The position numbers and the translations under genes were made by a program. From CAZTDU01 sp050248795 (lineage in GTDB: Bacteria; Pseudomonadota; Gammaproteobacteria; Burkholderiales; SG8-39), in the NCBI GenBank assembly GCA_050248795.1, contig JBFWRS010000004.1, positions 71,509-135,508 on the forward strand: a stretch of 64,000 nt of DNA. The letters run 5' to 3'. Shown piece after piece: positions 1-8,402 of the stretch. The notes beneath the pieces were generated by a model. It saw only the letters and a list, made by a program, of their open reading frames with translations. It ran no database searches and was not told the DNA's origin. The stretch's first letter is position 1. Every line of letters starts with the position of its first letter.

Positions 1-1389
1 GACGTTGCGGTGATCGGGGCCGGCACGGCCGGCCTCGCCGCCTATCGCGCGGCGGCGGCAGCCGGCCGCCGCGCGCTGCTCGTGGAATCCGGCCCGGGCG
101 GCACCACCTGCGCCCGTGTCGGCTGCATGCCTTCGAAGCTGCTCATCGCCGCGGCCGAGGCTGCGCATGGCGTAGCGCGCTGGCAGGAGTTCGGCCTGCA
201 GCTCGATGGTGCGCTTCGCGTCGACGGCGGCGCGGTGATGGCTCGCGTGCGCCGCGAGCGCGACCGCTTCGTCGGCTTCGTGCTCGACAGCGTGGAGAAG
301 ATTCCCGTGGCGGACCGCCTGCGCGGCTGCGCCCGCTTCAGCGGTGCGCACGCGTTGCAGGTGGATGGACACACCGAGGTTTCGTTCCGTACCGCGGTTG
401 TAGCCACCGGGTCGTCGCCGGCGGTGCCGCAGGCATTGCGCGGCGCTGGCGACCGGCTGGTGGTAAACGACGACATCTTCGACTGGCAGGACCTGCCGCG
501 CTCGGTGGCCGTGTTCGGCCCTGGCGTGATCGGACTGGAGCTCGGCCAGGCACTGTCGCGGCTGGGCGTGCGCGTGCGCATGTTCGGAGTCGGCGGGCTG
601 GTCGGCCCGTTCGCCGACCCGGTGCTGCGGCGCTACGCACGCGACACCATGGCGCGCGAGTTTCCGCTCGACCCGGATGCGAAGGTGGAGTCCATACGCC
701 GCACCGACAGGGGCGTGTCGATACGCTTTGTCGATGGCGGCATGATCGAGGAGGAAACCTTCGACTACCTGGTCGCGTCGACCGGCCGCACGCCGAACCT
801 CAGGGGCCTGGGCCTGGAGACGACCGGGGTGCCGCTGGATGCGCGCGGCGTGCCGGAGTTCGACCGGCACACCATGCGGGTCGCTGGATCGAACATCTTC
901 ATCGCCGGCGACGCCAACAACGACCTGCCGCTGCTGCACGAGGCGGCGGACGAAGGCCGCATTGCCGGCGAGAACGCCGCGCGCTTCCCGGAAGTGCGAG
1001 CCGCGCTCCGGCGTACGCCGCTGGCGGTGGTATTCACCGAGCCGCAGATGGCGGTGGTGGGCATGCGCTACACGGAGCTTCCCGCGGGGCGCACGGTCAC
1101 CGGGGCAGTGAGCTTCGAAGACCAGGGGCGCAGCCGCGTCATGCTGCGCAACCGCGGCCTGGCGCACATCTACGCCGAAACCGGCAGCGGGCGCGTGCTG
1201 GGTGCGGAGCTGACAGGCCCGGACGCGGAACACCTCGCGCACCTGCTCGCCTGGGGAATCCAGTCCGGCATGAGCGTGGAGCGCATGCTGGAGATGCCCT
1301 TCTACCACCCGGTGGTGGAGGAGGGGCTGCGTACCGCGCTGCGCGACGCGCAGGCGAAGCTGCAGGCGGCCGGCCGCAAGGCGGCCTGA
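1..1389 (+). CDS. Dihydrolipoamide dehydrogenase-like flavoprotein (5' end outside window)
   Basis: Class I pyridine nucleotide-disulfide oxidoreductase that uses FAD and NAD(P)H. The reading frame is open to the first base, so the true start lies upstream. Visible are the FAD dinucleotide fold (GAGTAG), the redox-active CxxxxC pair in GGTTCARVGCMPSK, a second nucleotide-binding fold (GPGVIGLELG), the FAD-binding GDANND segment, and a C-terminal dimerisation domain with the His-Glu pair in YHPVVEEG. It resembles lipoamide dehydrogenases more than mercuric or glutathione reductases, but the substrate is inferred. No 2-oxoacid dehydrogenase subunits lie next to it, so it may act as a stand-alone disulfide reductase. 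The next gene is convergent, 3 nt away. Confidence 0.88.
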   Translation, partial: DVAVIGAGTAGLAAYRAAAAAGRRALLVESGPGGTTCARVGCMPSKLLIAAAEAAHGVARWQEFGLQLDGALRVDGGAVMARVRRERDRFVGFVLDSVEKIPVADRLRGCARFSGAHALQVDGHTEVSFRTAVVATGSSPAVPQALRGAGDRLVVNDDIFDWQDLPRSVAVFGPGVIGLELGQALSRLGVRVRMFGVGGLVGPFADPVLRRYARDTMAREFPLDPDAKVESIRRTDRGVSIRFVDGGMIEEETFDYLVASTGRTPNLRGLGLETTGVPLDARGVPEFDRHTMRVAGSNIFIAGDANNDLPLLHEAADEGRIAGENAARFPEVRAALRRTPLAVVFTEPQMAVVGMRYTELPAGRTVTGAVSFEDQGRSRVMLRNRGLAHIYAETGSGRVLGAELTGPDAEHLAHLLAWGIQSGMSVERMLEMPFYHPVVEEGLRTALRDAQAKLQAAGRKAA

Positions 1390-1392
1390 GGT

Positions 1393-1902
1393 TCAGGGAA
1401 AGGGCGGTACGCGGGGCTCGGTGCCTTCGAACTCGGCACTCGGGTAGGCCTTCTTCACGCGCTCGGAGATTTCCTCGACGCTGTCGCGCGGCACGTCCGC
1501 GATGACAAGCAGTTCACCGCGCTCGATCGCATCCTCGAACGCCTTCAATCGCGTGCTGCCGACGTTCAGGCCGACCATGCCGCCCAGCCAGACGCCCACG
1601 CCGACGCCCGCCAGCGAACTGGCGAGGATCACGCCGCCGCCGGCGACCACCAGGTGCGGATTGAGCGCCAGCGCCACGAGACCGCACAGCATACCGGTGG
1701 CGCCGCCCAGCGGCACGGCGCGCTCCATCGCCGGGATGATGTCGCTTTTCTGCCAGGCCGATGCCTCCGGCAGGTCCTCGAGCGGCGTGCCGCGCTTGGC
1801 GATTACGTGGATGTGCCGCCACTCGATGTGGGCAAGGAGCAGTTCATCCACCACCTTCTTGCCGATCGTGGTGTCGGGTACCAGGAAGTAAAGCCTTCGC
1901 AT
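1393..1902 (-). CDS. DUF1269-type glycine-zipper membrane protein
   Basis: A protein of 169 aa starting MRRLYFLVPD. The N-terminal half (about 1-75) is a soluble alpha/beta segment carrying the DUF1269 pattern HIHVIAKRGTPLEDLPEA. Residues about 75-130 form Gly-rich hydrophobic helices, and the C-terminus is acidic. Function unknown. An upstream in-frame extension was rejected because the ATG at 1902 matches family starts and sits 6 nt after a -10-like CAGACT. An FNR-type palindrome is centred about 40 nt upstream, which suggests oxygen-responsive, leaderless expression (inference). It is divergent from the small gene at 2106. Confidence 0.75.
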   Translation of the reverse strand: MRRLYFLVPDTTIGKKVVDELLLAHIEWRHIHVIAKRGTPLEDLPEASAWQKSDIIPAMERAVPLGGATGMLCGLVALALNPHLVVAGGGVILASSLAGVGVGVWLGGMVGLNVGSTRLKAFEDAIERGELLVIADVPRDSVEEISERVKKAYPSAEFEGTEPRVPPFP

Positions 1903-1908
1903 GCAAGC

Positions 1909-1949
1909 AGTCTGGCCGCGGAAGGGGATGACCCCTTGACCTGCGTCAA
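1909..1949 (-). promoter_or_regulatory. FNR-type box and -10 of the DUF1269 gene
   Basis: TTGAC-CTGC-GTCAA (1936-1949) is a perfect inverted repeat with the FNR/ANR 5-4-5 layout. On the minus strand a -10-like CAGACT (1914-1909) follows, then 6 nt, then the ATG at 1902. The box centre is about 40 nt from the start codon, close to the -41.5 of class II FNR activation if the mRNA is leaderless. The palindrome is seen directly; the identity of the regulator is inferred. Confidence 0.6.
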
Positions 1950-2057
1950 GTTGAGGCGGCATGCGCCACGTCCGGGAGTCCATCGCAGACTTGGATCGTG
2001 CTCCTCTCGTCAATCGTGCGCAGGATCTACCTTTGGTGGATTGCCTGAGCCTGCACG

Positions 2058-2098
2058 TTGATCTGCATCAAGCCCGCGCATGGCTACCTGCCTAGACT
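2058..2098 (+). promoter_or_regulatory. Consensus FNR box and -10 of the small gene at 2106
   Basis: TTGAT-CTGC-ATCAA (2058-2071) matches the FNR/ANR consensus TTGAT-N4-ATCAA exactly. A -10-like TAGACT lies at 2093-2098 and the ATG at 2106. The box centre (2064.5) is 41.5 nt from the A of the ATG, so a class II FNR-dependent promoter would start transcription at the start codon itself. Confidence 0.7.
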
Positions 2099-2105
2099 GA
2101 TTTTG

Positions 2106-2411
2106 ATGTCACCGACGACCGTGAACCTGAAACAGGCGCTGAATGACCCGTCCTCGGTATTCGCCACCCCCGAGGAGGTGGCGGCGCACCCGGCGCTGAC
2201 GCGCGAGCAGAAGGTCGAGATCCTCCGGCTCTGGGAGTACGACGCCGCCGAGTGCGAGGTGGCCACCGAGGAGGGCATGCCCGGCGGGAACGGCGGGCTG
2301 CTGCAGCGCATTCTTCTGGCGCTCGGAGAACTCGGCGTGACGGGAGACGCGAGCGACTCCGGACCCACCAAGCAGCATGCGCTGCTGCGGCGCCGCGCCG
2401 GGCGCAAGTAG
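2106..2411 (+). CDS. Small conserved hypothetical protein
   Basis: A 101-aa soluble acidic protein starting MSPTTVNLKQALNDPSSVF, with a central ALTREQKVEILRLWEYDA segment. I recognise this as a proteobacterial hypothetical family often found near stress and metal genes; no function is known. The ATG at 2106 was preferred over an upstream in-frame start because it opens the conserved region and lies 7 nt after a -10 element (TAGACT) below a consensus FNR box. No transmembrane segment or cysteine is visible. Confidence 0.65.
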   Translation: MSPTTVNLKQALNDPSSVFATPEEVAAHPALTREQKVEILRLWEYDAAECEVATEEGMPGGNGGLLQRILLALGELGVTGDASDSGPTKQHALLRRRAGRK

Positions 2412-2525
2412 CGCGAGCCCGGGCCATGCACGCGCGCAGGAACCCCGCGGCACTCGACCCCGAGCGGCTGGCGAAGGCGCGGCGCTCGCGCGTGCCCGTC
2501 CTGCTGGTGCACTGAGCGCGCGGCC

Positions 2526-3164
2526 GTGGAAGGCCCGCGCGTCGCGCCCTTCGTACACCATCACGAGCGCTACGAGCGCTGGTTCGAGCGCCACGATGCC
2601 GCCTACCTGTCGGAGCTGCTCGCGGTGCGCGCGCTGCTGCCGTGGACGGGCCGCGGCCTGGAGATCGGCGTGGGCAGCGCGCGCTTCGCGGCGCCGCTCG
2701 GCATCGAGTTCGGCATCGATCCGGCGCCCGAGATGCTCGCCTACGCGCGCTCGCGCGGCGTGCGCGTCGCCTGCGCCGTCGCCGAGGCGCTGCCGTTCGC
2801 GCCGGCCGCCTTCGATTTCGCGCTCGTGGTGACCACGATCTGCTTCGTCGAGGACCCGGCAGCGATGCTCACGGAGGCGCATCGCGTGCTCAAGCCCGGC
2901 GGCGTGCTCGTGATCGGCTTCATCGATCGCGCGAGCGCGCTCGGCAGCGAGTACGAGGCGCACCGAGCGGAGAACGTCTTCTATCGCGACGCGAAGTTCT
3001 ACACGGCGGCCGAGGTCGAGGGGCTGCTCGGGAAGGCGGGCTTCGGCGCGCCAGCCTGGGCGCAGACGATCTTCCGGCCCCTGCCGGAAATCCAGGAGAT
3101 CGAGCCCCTGCGCGCCGGGCGCGGCGAGGGCTCGTTCGTCGTCGTGCGGGCGGCCCGGGACTAG
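2526..3164 (+). CDS. Class I SAM-dependent methyltransferase (type 11)
   Basis: A 212-aa soluble methyltransferase with a GTG start. The SAM-binding motif I is GLEIGVGSARFA (about 42-53), followed by the acidic strand GIEFGIDPAPEML. The motif after it (EALPFAPAAFDFALVV) and the HRVLKPGGVLVIG strand are typical of UbiE/type 11 methyltransferases. The acceptor substrate cannot be told from sequence. It is followed after 10 nt by the ZIP transporter gene, so the two are probably co-transcribed. The 114 nt upstream hold no convincing gene. Confidence 0.85.
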   Translation: MEGPRVAPFVHHHERYERWFERHDAAYLSELLAVRALLPWTGRGLEIGVGSARFAAPLGIEFGIDPAPEMLAYARSRGVRVACAVAEALPFAPAAFDFALVVTTICFVEDPAAMLTEAHRVLKPGGVLVIGFIDRASALGSEYEAHRAENVFYRDAKFYTAAEVEGLLGKAGFGAPAWAQTIFRPLPEIQEIEPLRAGRGEGSFVVVRAARD

Positions 3165-3174
3165 AGGGCGCGCC

Positions 3175-3906
3175 GTGGAATCCGCCTTCTGGACCGCCTT
3201 CGGCGCGAGCGCGCTGGCCGCGATCGTGACCGCGATCGGCATCTGGGTCATCCGCCACTACGAAGACTGGGGGCGCCGCCACAGCATCTACTTCGTGTGC
3301 TTCGCGGCGGGCGTGCTGATCTCGGTGTCGTTCCTGCACATTGTGCCGAAGTCCTTCGAGATGAACGCCCACGCCCCCGCCTGGCTGCTCGGCGGCTACG
3401 TGCTGATGCACCTGTTCAACCGCTTCGTCACCGCCTTCGTCTGCGAGCGCGCGCCGAATGCCGCGTACGGCATCGGCCTGGTGCCGATGGTCGGCATCGG
3501 CCTGCATTCGTTCATCGACGGTTTCGTGTACTCGATCACGTTCACCGTGAGCGTGTTCACCGGCGCGCTCGCCGCTACCGGCATGGTGCTGCACGAGTTT
3601 CCCGAGGGCATCATCACGTACCTTCTTCTGCTGCGCGGCGGTTTCAGCGAGAAGAAGTCCCTCGCGCTTGCGTTGCTTGCGGCGTCGCTCACCACGCCGC
3701 TGGGCATGCTCGCTTCCTATCCGTTCATCAGCCGGATCGACGCGCAGTTGCTGGGCGGCCTGCTCGCTGTCTCGGCCGGGGCGCTGGTCTATGTCGGTGC
3801 TACGCACCTGCTGCCGCAGGCGGAGCACGAGCGGCGCAGGTTCAGCCTGGTCGCTCTGGGCGCAGGCATGCTGGTCGCGGTCGTCATCGTGCTGTCTGGA
3901 CACTGA
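3175..3906 (+). CDS. ZIP family divalent metal transporter
   Basis: A 243-aa polytopic inner-membrane protein, GTG start, with about seven to eight hydrophobic helices. The intramembrane metal site of ZIP carriers is visible as HSFIDG (H111-D115) and HEFPEG (H140, E141, E144). It probably imports Zn, Fe or another divalent metal; the ion is not predictable. It lies 10 nt after the methyltransferase gene and 134 nt before katG. A second, different ZIP protein is encoded at 7420. Confidence 0.88.
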   Translation: MESAFWTAFGASALAAIVTAIGIWVIRHYEDWGRRHSIYFVCFAAGVLISVSFLHIVPKSFEMNAHAPAWLLGGYVLMHLFNRFVTAFVCERAPNAAYGIGLVPMVGIGLHSFIDGFVYSITFTVSVFTGALAATGMVLHEFPEGIITYLLLLRGGFSEKKSLALALLAASLTTPLGMLASYPFISRIDAQLLGGLLAVSAGALVYVGATHLLPQAEHERRRFSLVALGAGMLVAVVIVLSGH

Positions 3907-4027
3907 GCTGCGGGTTGGGTGGACGTAAACGATAGGCATGCTCAATCAAAAGTATTCGAACAAACGATTTCCCAGATAGGGGTGCAGGGGAATCAAATGG
4001 CAAACACGCAGCCGTACACGAACTGAC

Positions 4028-4035
4028 AAAGGAGG
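4028..4035 (+). promoter_or_regulatory. Strong Shine-Dalgarno of katG
   Basis: AAAGGAGG, 5 nt before the katG ATG at 4041. It fixes the katG start and contrasts with the many leaderless-type starts in this window. The 120 nt before it (3907-4027) is comparatively AT-rich and must hold the katG promoter, but no clear -35/-10 pair or OxyR site could be assigned. Confidence 0.8.
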
Positions 4036-4040
4036 CAAGC

Positions 4041-6212
<2,172 letters not shown>

Positions 6213-6241
6213 GTCATCGCCAGCCCGCTGCAAACAGGAAA

Positions 6242-6267
6242 CCTCGGCGCTCTCGCGAGCGCCGGGG
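6242..6267. terminator. Bidirectional terminator between katG and the peroxiredoxin gene
   Basis: An 11-bp GC-rich stem (6242-6252 pairs with 6257-6267, one T-G pair) with a TCGC loop. It is followed on the plus strand by CTTCTTTC. On the minus strand it is followed by a T-rich run (from AAACAGGAAA on the plus strand). It lies between two convergent stop codons and would end both transcripts. Confidence 0.75.
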
Positions 6268-6278
6268 CTTCTTTCGGG

Positions 6279-6995
6279 TTACTCCATGGAAGGGTTCCAG
6301 ACCTTCCAGACGTTGCCGACCAGATCCGGCCCCGGCTTCAAGGTCGGCTTGCCCGGCTCCCAGCCCGCGGGCATGGCTTCCTTGCCGCCGGTGGCGCGCA
6401 CGTGCTGGAAGGCCTGCACCTGGCGCACCGTTTCGGCGACCTTGCGCCCGACCGGCGGGGTGAGCGTTTCCATGGCCTGGATGACGCCGTCCGGGTCGAT
6501 GATGAATCGCCCGCGCATCTCGATGCCCTGGGTCTCGTCCCAGCAGCCGTACGCCCGGCCGACGTTGCCTGCCTGGTCGGCCGCCATGTGGAAGGGCACG
6601 CCGCCCTCCACCATCTTGCTCAACTCATGGTCGTTCCACATCTTGTGGACAAAGTGGCTGTCCACGCTCACCGAGATCACTTCCACGCCCAACTTCTGCA
6701 GCGACTGGTATTGTGCGGCGACCGCCGACACTTCCGTCGCTCAGACGAACGTGAAATCGCCCGGGTAAAAGCAGAGCAGCACCCACTTCCCGGCGAAGTT
6801 CGACAGCTTCACGTTGGTGAAACTCCCCCGGTAGTAGGCCGGCGCGTTGAAGTCCGGCGCCTTCTGTCCGACGCGTGCAGTCATCTGGATCACCTCTTTC
6901 TGAATGCTGGGTTGCGATTGGGCGGACGCTTCCGTCGGCGGCTCGCCCACGACCGAGCCGGTCACCCGGGCACATCCTTCGGGCTGTTCTGCCAT
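6279..6995 (-). CDS. Selenocysteine-containing AhpC/Prx-type peroxiredoxin (in-frame TGA at 6741-6743 = Sec85)
   Basis: Thiol/selenol peroxidase that reduces peroxides; 238 aa if TGA is read as selenocysteine. The two halves are in one frame, separated only by a TGA at the peroxidatic position: P78-x3-T82-x2-U85 in FYPGDFTFV-U-ATEVSAVA, where AhpC proteins have Cys. Downstream motifs are intact: VSVDSHFVHKMW, and RGRFIIDPDG with the active-site Arg. A SECIS-like hairpin starts 10 nt after the TGA. The usual AhpC resolving Cys is Met208 (EAMPAGW); Cys75 and Cys151 (YGCWDE) are other thiols. The start at 6995 has AAAGGAG 6 nt upstream; an internal ATG (6884, MTARVGQ) also has a weak SD. Automated pipelines would split this into two ORFs or call it a pseudogene. 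Needs selA/B/C/D elsewhere in the genome. Confidence 0.9.
6713..6731 (-). other. Bacterial SECIS element for Sec insertion
   Basis: Counting from the first base after the UGA, positions 10-28 fold as GUG-U-CGGC-GGUC-GCCG-CAC. This is a 3-bp stem, a single bulged U (6728), a 4-bp stem and a GGUC loop (6723-6720). E. coli fdhF has the same plan: 3 bp, bulged U, 3 bp, GGUC loop beginning 19 nt after the UGA. Here the loop begins 18 nt after it. The bulged U and loop Gs are the SelB-contact features known from E. coli. All pairs are Watson-Crick. Confidence 0.85.
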
Positions 6996-7056
6996 AACGT
7001 CTCCTTTTGTCGGGTTCCTGCAAGGGGAACGCTACGCCGGCCATCGTTCGCGCCGT

Positions 7057-7070
7057 TTGATCCATGTCAA
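7057..7070 (-). promoter_or_regulatory. FNR-type box upstream of the selenoperoxiredoxin gene
   Basis: TTGAT-CCAT-GTCAA, one base from the perfect TTGAT-N4-ATCAA palindrome. Its centre is about 68 nt upstream of the ATG at 6995. A weak -10-like TAGCGT lies at 7034-7029, where a class II (-41.5) FNR-dependent promoter would need it. Regulation by an FNR/ANR-type protein is inferred. Confidence 0.5.
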
Positions 7071-7137
7071 CCCGCTCGACGTTCTGTACCAGGGCGAGTG
7101 CAGCTGCGTTCAACCAGGACAGGGAAGGAGGTGGCGG

Positions 7138-7188
7138 ATGTCGAAGCAGGCGTACAGCCCGGAGCAGGTGGTGGCGAAACTGCTTTGA
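7138..7188 (+). pseudogene. Remnant of an IS3-type transposase OrfA N-terminus
   Basis: Sixteen codons, MSKQAYSPEQVVAKLL then TGA, preceded by SD AAGGAGG (7125-7131). The pattern [K/Q]xxYSPEQ[IV]VAKL is the usual opening of OrfA helix-turn-helix proteins of the IS3 family. Nothing of the remaining transposase or of terminal inverted repeats was seen. It is a fossil of an insertion, consistent with the nearby duplicated and deleted katG fragment. The short length limits certainty. Confidence 0.5.
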
Positions 7189-7199
7189 CGGCGCCCGCA

Positions 7200-7239
7200 T
7201 TGCCGGACCCATGCGCGTCCCTATAATGATCGCAATCAT
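7200..7239 (+). promoter_or_regulatory. Sigma70-like promoter with overlapping palindrome
   Basis: TTGCCG (7200-7205), a 16-nt spacer and a perfect TATAAT (7222-7227). The palindrome ATGAT-CGCA-ATCAT (7226-7239) covers the end of the -10 and the expected start site, as a repressor site would. Transcription would run through the katG fragment into the ZIP and ferritin-like genes. The regulator is unknown; a metal-responsive repressor would fit the downstream genes (inference). Confidence 0.5.
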
Positions 7240-7292
7240 ATGGATGATGCTTGGCAGATCCCGCTCCCCGACACCGTCGGTCCCAGGCTGCG

Positions 7293-7409
7293 CTCGTCGG
7301 CGGCATGCGCATGCTGGGCACCAGCGTCGGCGGCGCGAAGCACGGTGTCTTCACCTCGATGGCGGCCTGGGACAAGGTGATGAACCTGGACCGCTTCGAC
7401 CTGAAGTGA
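7293..7409 (+). pseudogene. katG 3'-end fragment with in-frame internal deletion
   Basis: Bases 7293-7358 closely match katG codons for LVGGMRMLGTxVGGAKHGVFTS (about 5868-5933). The sequence then jumps to codons matching AAWDKVMNLDRFDL (about 6159-6200) and ends in TGA. About 220 nt of katG are missing at the junction and the frame is kept. It has no start region, so it is a non-functional partial duplication. It ends 11 nt before the ZIP gene. Confidence 0.85.
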
Positions 7410-7419
7410 GGCGGCGCTG

Positions 7420-8352
7420 ATGGCGCAGGACCTGGCAGCGGCAAGGCCGGGCTGGCCCGCGCTGCTGCGCGAGCACGCCAGGCTGCACGCCTTCGCGGCG
7501 CTGGGCCTCGTGCTGGGCCTGCTCGGCGTAGTCCTGCTGCTCGTGATGAGCATCGCGCAGGTATTCGGCGGCAACGCCGCGCCCGGGCTGCGGCTCGCGC
7601 TGCTGGGTGGCACGGCCGGACTCGCCGCCACGGCGCTCGGCGCGTTGCCGGCGCTGGCGCTGCGCAGCATGCCGCGGCGCGTGGAAGACAGCATGCTCGG
7701 CTTCGCGGCCGGCATGATGCTTGCCGCCACGGCGTTTTCCCTGCTGCTGCCCGGGCTGGACGCGGCAGAAAGCATCGTCGGCGGCAAGGCGCTCGGCGCG
7801 GCCACCGTCGTGGCCGGCATGGCGCTGGGCGTGCTGCTGATGCTGGGGCTGGATGCGTTCACGCCGCATGAGCACGACAAGTCCGGGCCCTGCGGCCCCG
7901 GCCACCAGCACTGCAGCCGCCTCTGGCTGTTCATCTTCGCCATTGCCCTGCACAACCCGCCCGAAGGCATGGCGATCGGCGTCAGCTTCTCGCAGGCGGA
8001 CATGGCAGTGGGCCTGCCGCTGACCAGCGCGATCGCGATCCAGGACATCCCCGAGGGCTTGGCGGTGGCGCTGGCACTGCGCAGCGCCGGCTTCTCGCCG
8101 GGGCACGCGGTGCTGGTGGGCGCTGGAAGCGGCCTGCTCGAGCCGCTGGGTGCGCTGATCGGCGTGGGATTGTCCAGCGGCCTCGCCGTGGCCTACCCCC
8201 TGGGGCTGGGGCTGGCCGGAGGCGCGATGCTGTTCGTCGTCTCGCACGAGGTGATCCCCGAAACTCACCGCAACGGCCACCAGATGCCGGCTACCATCGG
8301 CCTGATGATCGGCTTCGCGCTGATGATGGTGCTCGACACCACGCTGGGCTAG
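7420..8352 (+). CDS. ZIP family metal transporter (GufA/ZupT type)
   Basis: A 310-aa inner-membrane transporter with about eight hydrophobic helices. The two metal-site motifs are HNPPEG (H178, N179, E182) and QDIPEG (D209, E212). Before the first lies a His/Cys-rich loop (H150, H152, C158, H162, H164, C165) that can bind metal. The family carries Zn and Fe into the cytoplasm (GufA/ZupT). It is followed after 50 nt by a ferritin-like gene, which suggests a metal uptake and storage pair. Expression may come from the promoter at 7200-7227. Confidence 0.88.
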   Translation: MAQDLAAARPGWPALLREHARLHAFAALGLVLGLLGVVLLLVMSIAQVFGGNAAPGLRLALLGGTAGLAATALGALPALALRSMPRRVEDSMLGFAAGMMLAATAFSLLLPGLDAAESIVGGKALGAATVVAGMALGVLLMLGLDAFTPHEHDKSGPCGPGHQHCSRLWLFIFAIALHNPPEGMAIGVSFSQADMAVGLPLTSAIAIQDIPEGLAVALALRSAGFSPGHAVLVGAGSGLLEPLGALIGVGLSSGLAVAYPLGLGLAGGAMLFVVSHEVIPETHRNGHQMPATIGLMIGFALMMVLDTTLG

Positions 8353-8402
8353 GCCAGCCCGGGCGTGAGAACATCCAACGAACCCGTTCCAGGAGAACCG
8401 CA

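Larger units (their letters stand above)
6996..7419. other. Gene-poor interval with peroxiredoxin leader, IS scar, promoter and katG fragment
   Basis: This 424-nt stretch lacks an intact gene. In order it holds the SD and leader of the peroxiredoxin gene (minus strand), an FNR-type box, a short transposase N-terminus with its own SD, and a strong sigma70-like promoter overlapped by a palindrome. It ends with a katG 3' fragment carrying an in-frame deletion. It reads as a rearrangement scar between the peroxiredoxin and ZIP genes. Confidence 0.7.

Noticed and set aside
2425..2515. Short ORF of 29 codons before the methyltransferase gene
   Set aside because: No SD, Arg-rich composition typical of chance GC-rich frames, no recognisable family.
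3930..3980. OxyR site upstream of katG
   Set aside because: Two ATAG tetramers are 44 nt apart but the intermediate quarter-sites of the OxyR consensus are missing.
6718..6740. Alternative hairpin GCGAC/GUCGC directly after the TGA
   Set aside because: It pairs bases 1-5 with 19-23, has a 13-nt loop and lacks the bulged U and loop features; the SECIS fold has more pairs and the known architecture.
6279..6995. Reading the peroxiredoxin as a pseudogene with a nonsense mutation
   Set aside because: The only lesion is a TGA at the exact catalytic Cys position, both halves are conserved, the SD and terminator are intact, and a SECIS-like hairpin follows at the right distance.
7222..7240. Fur box at the ZIP promoter
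   Set aside because: The arms ATGAT/ATCAT resemble a Fur half-site but the spacer is 4 bases rather than 1, so the 19-bp Fur layout is not met.
7240..7380. 46-codon ORF downstream of the TATAAT
   Set aside because: It runs through the katG fragment in the wrong frame and has no SD.
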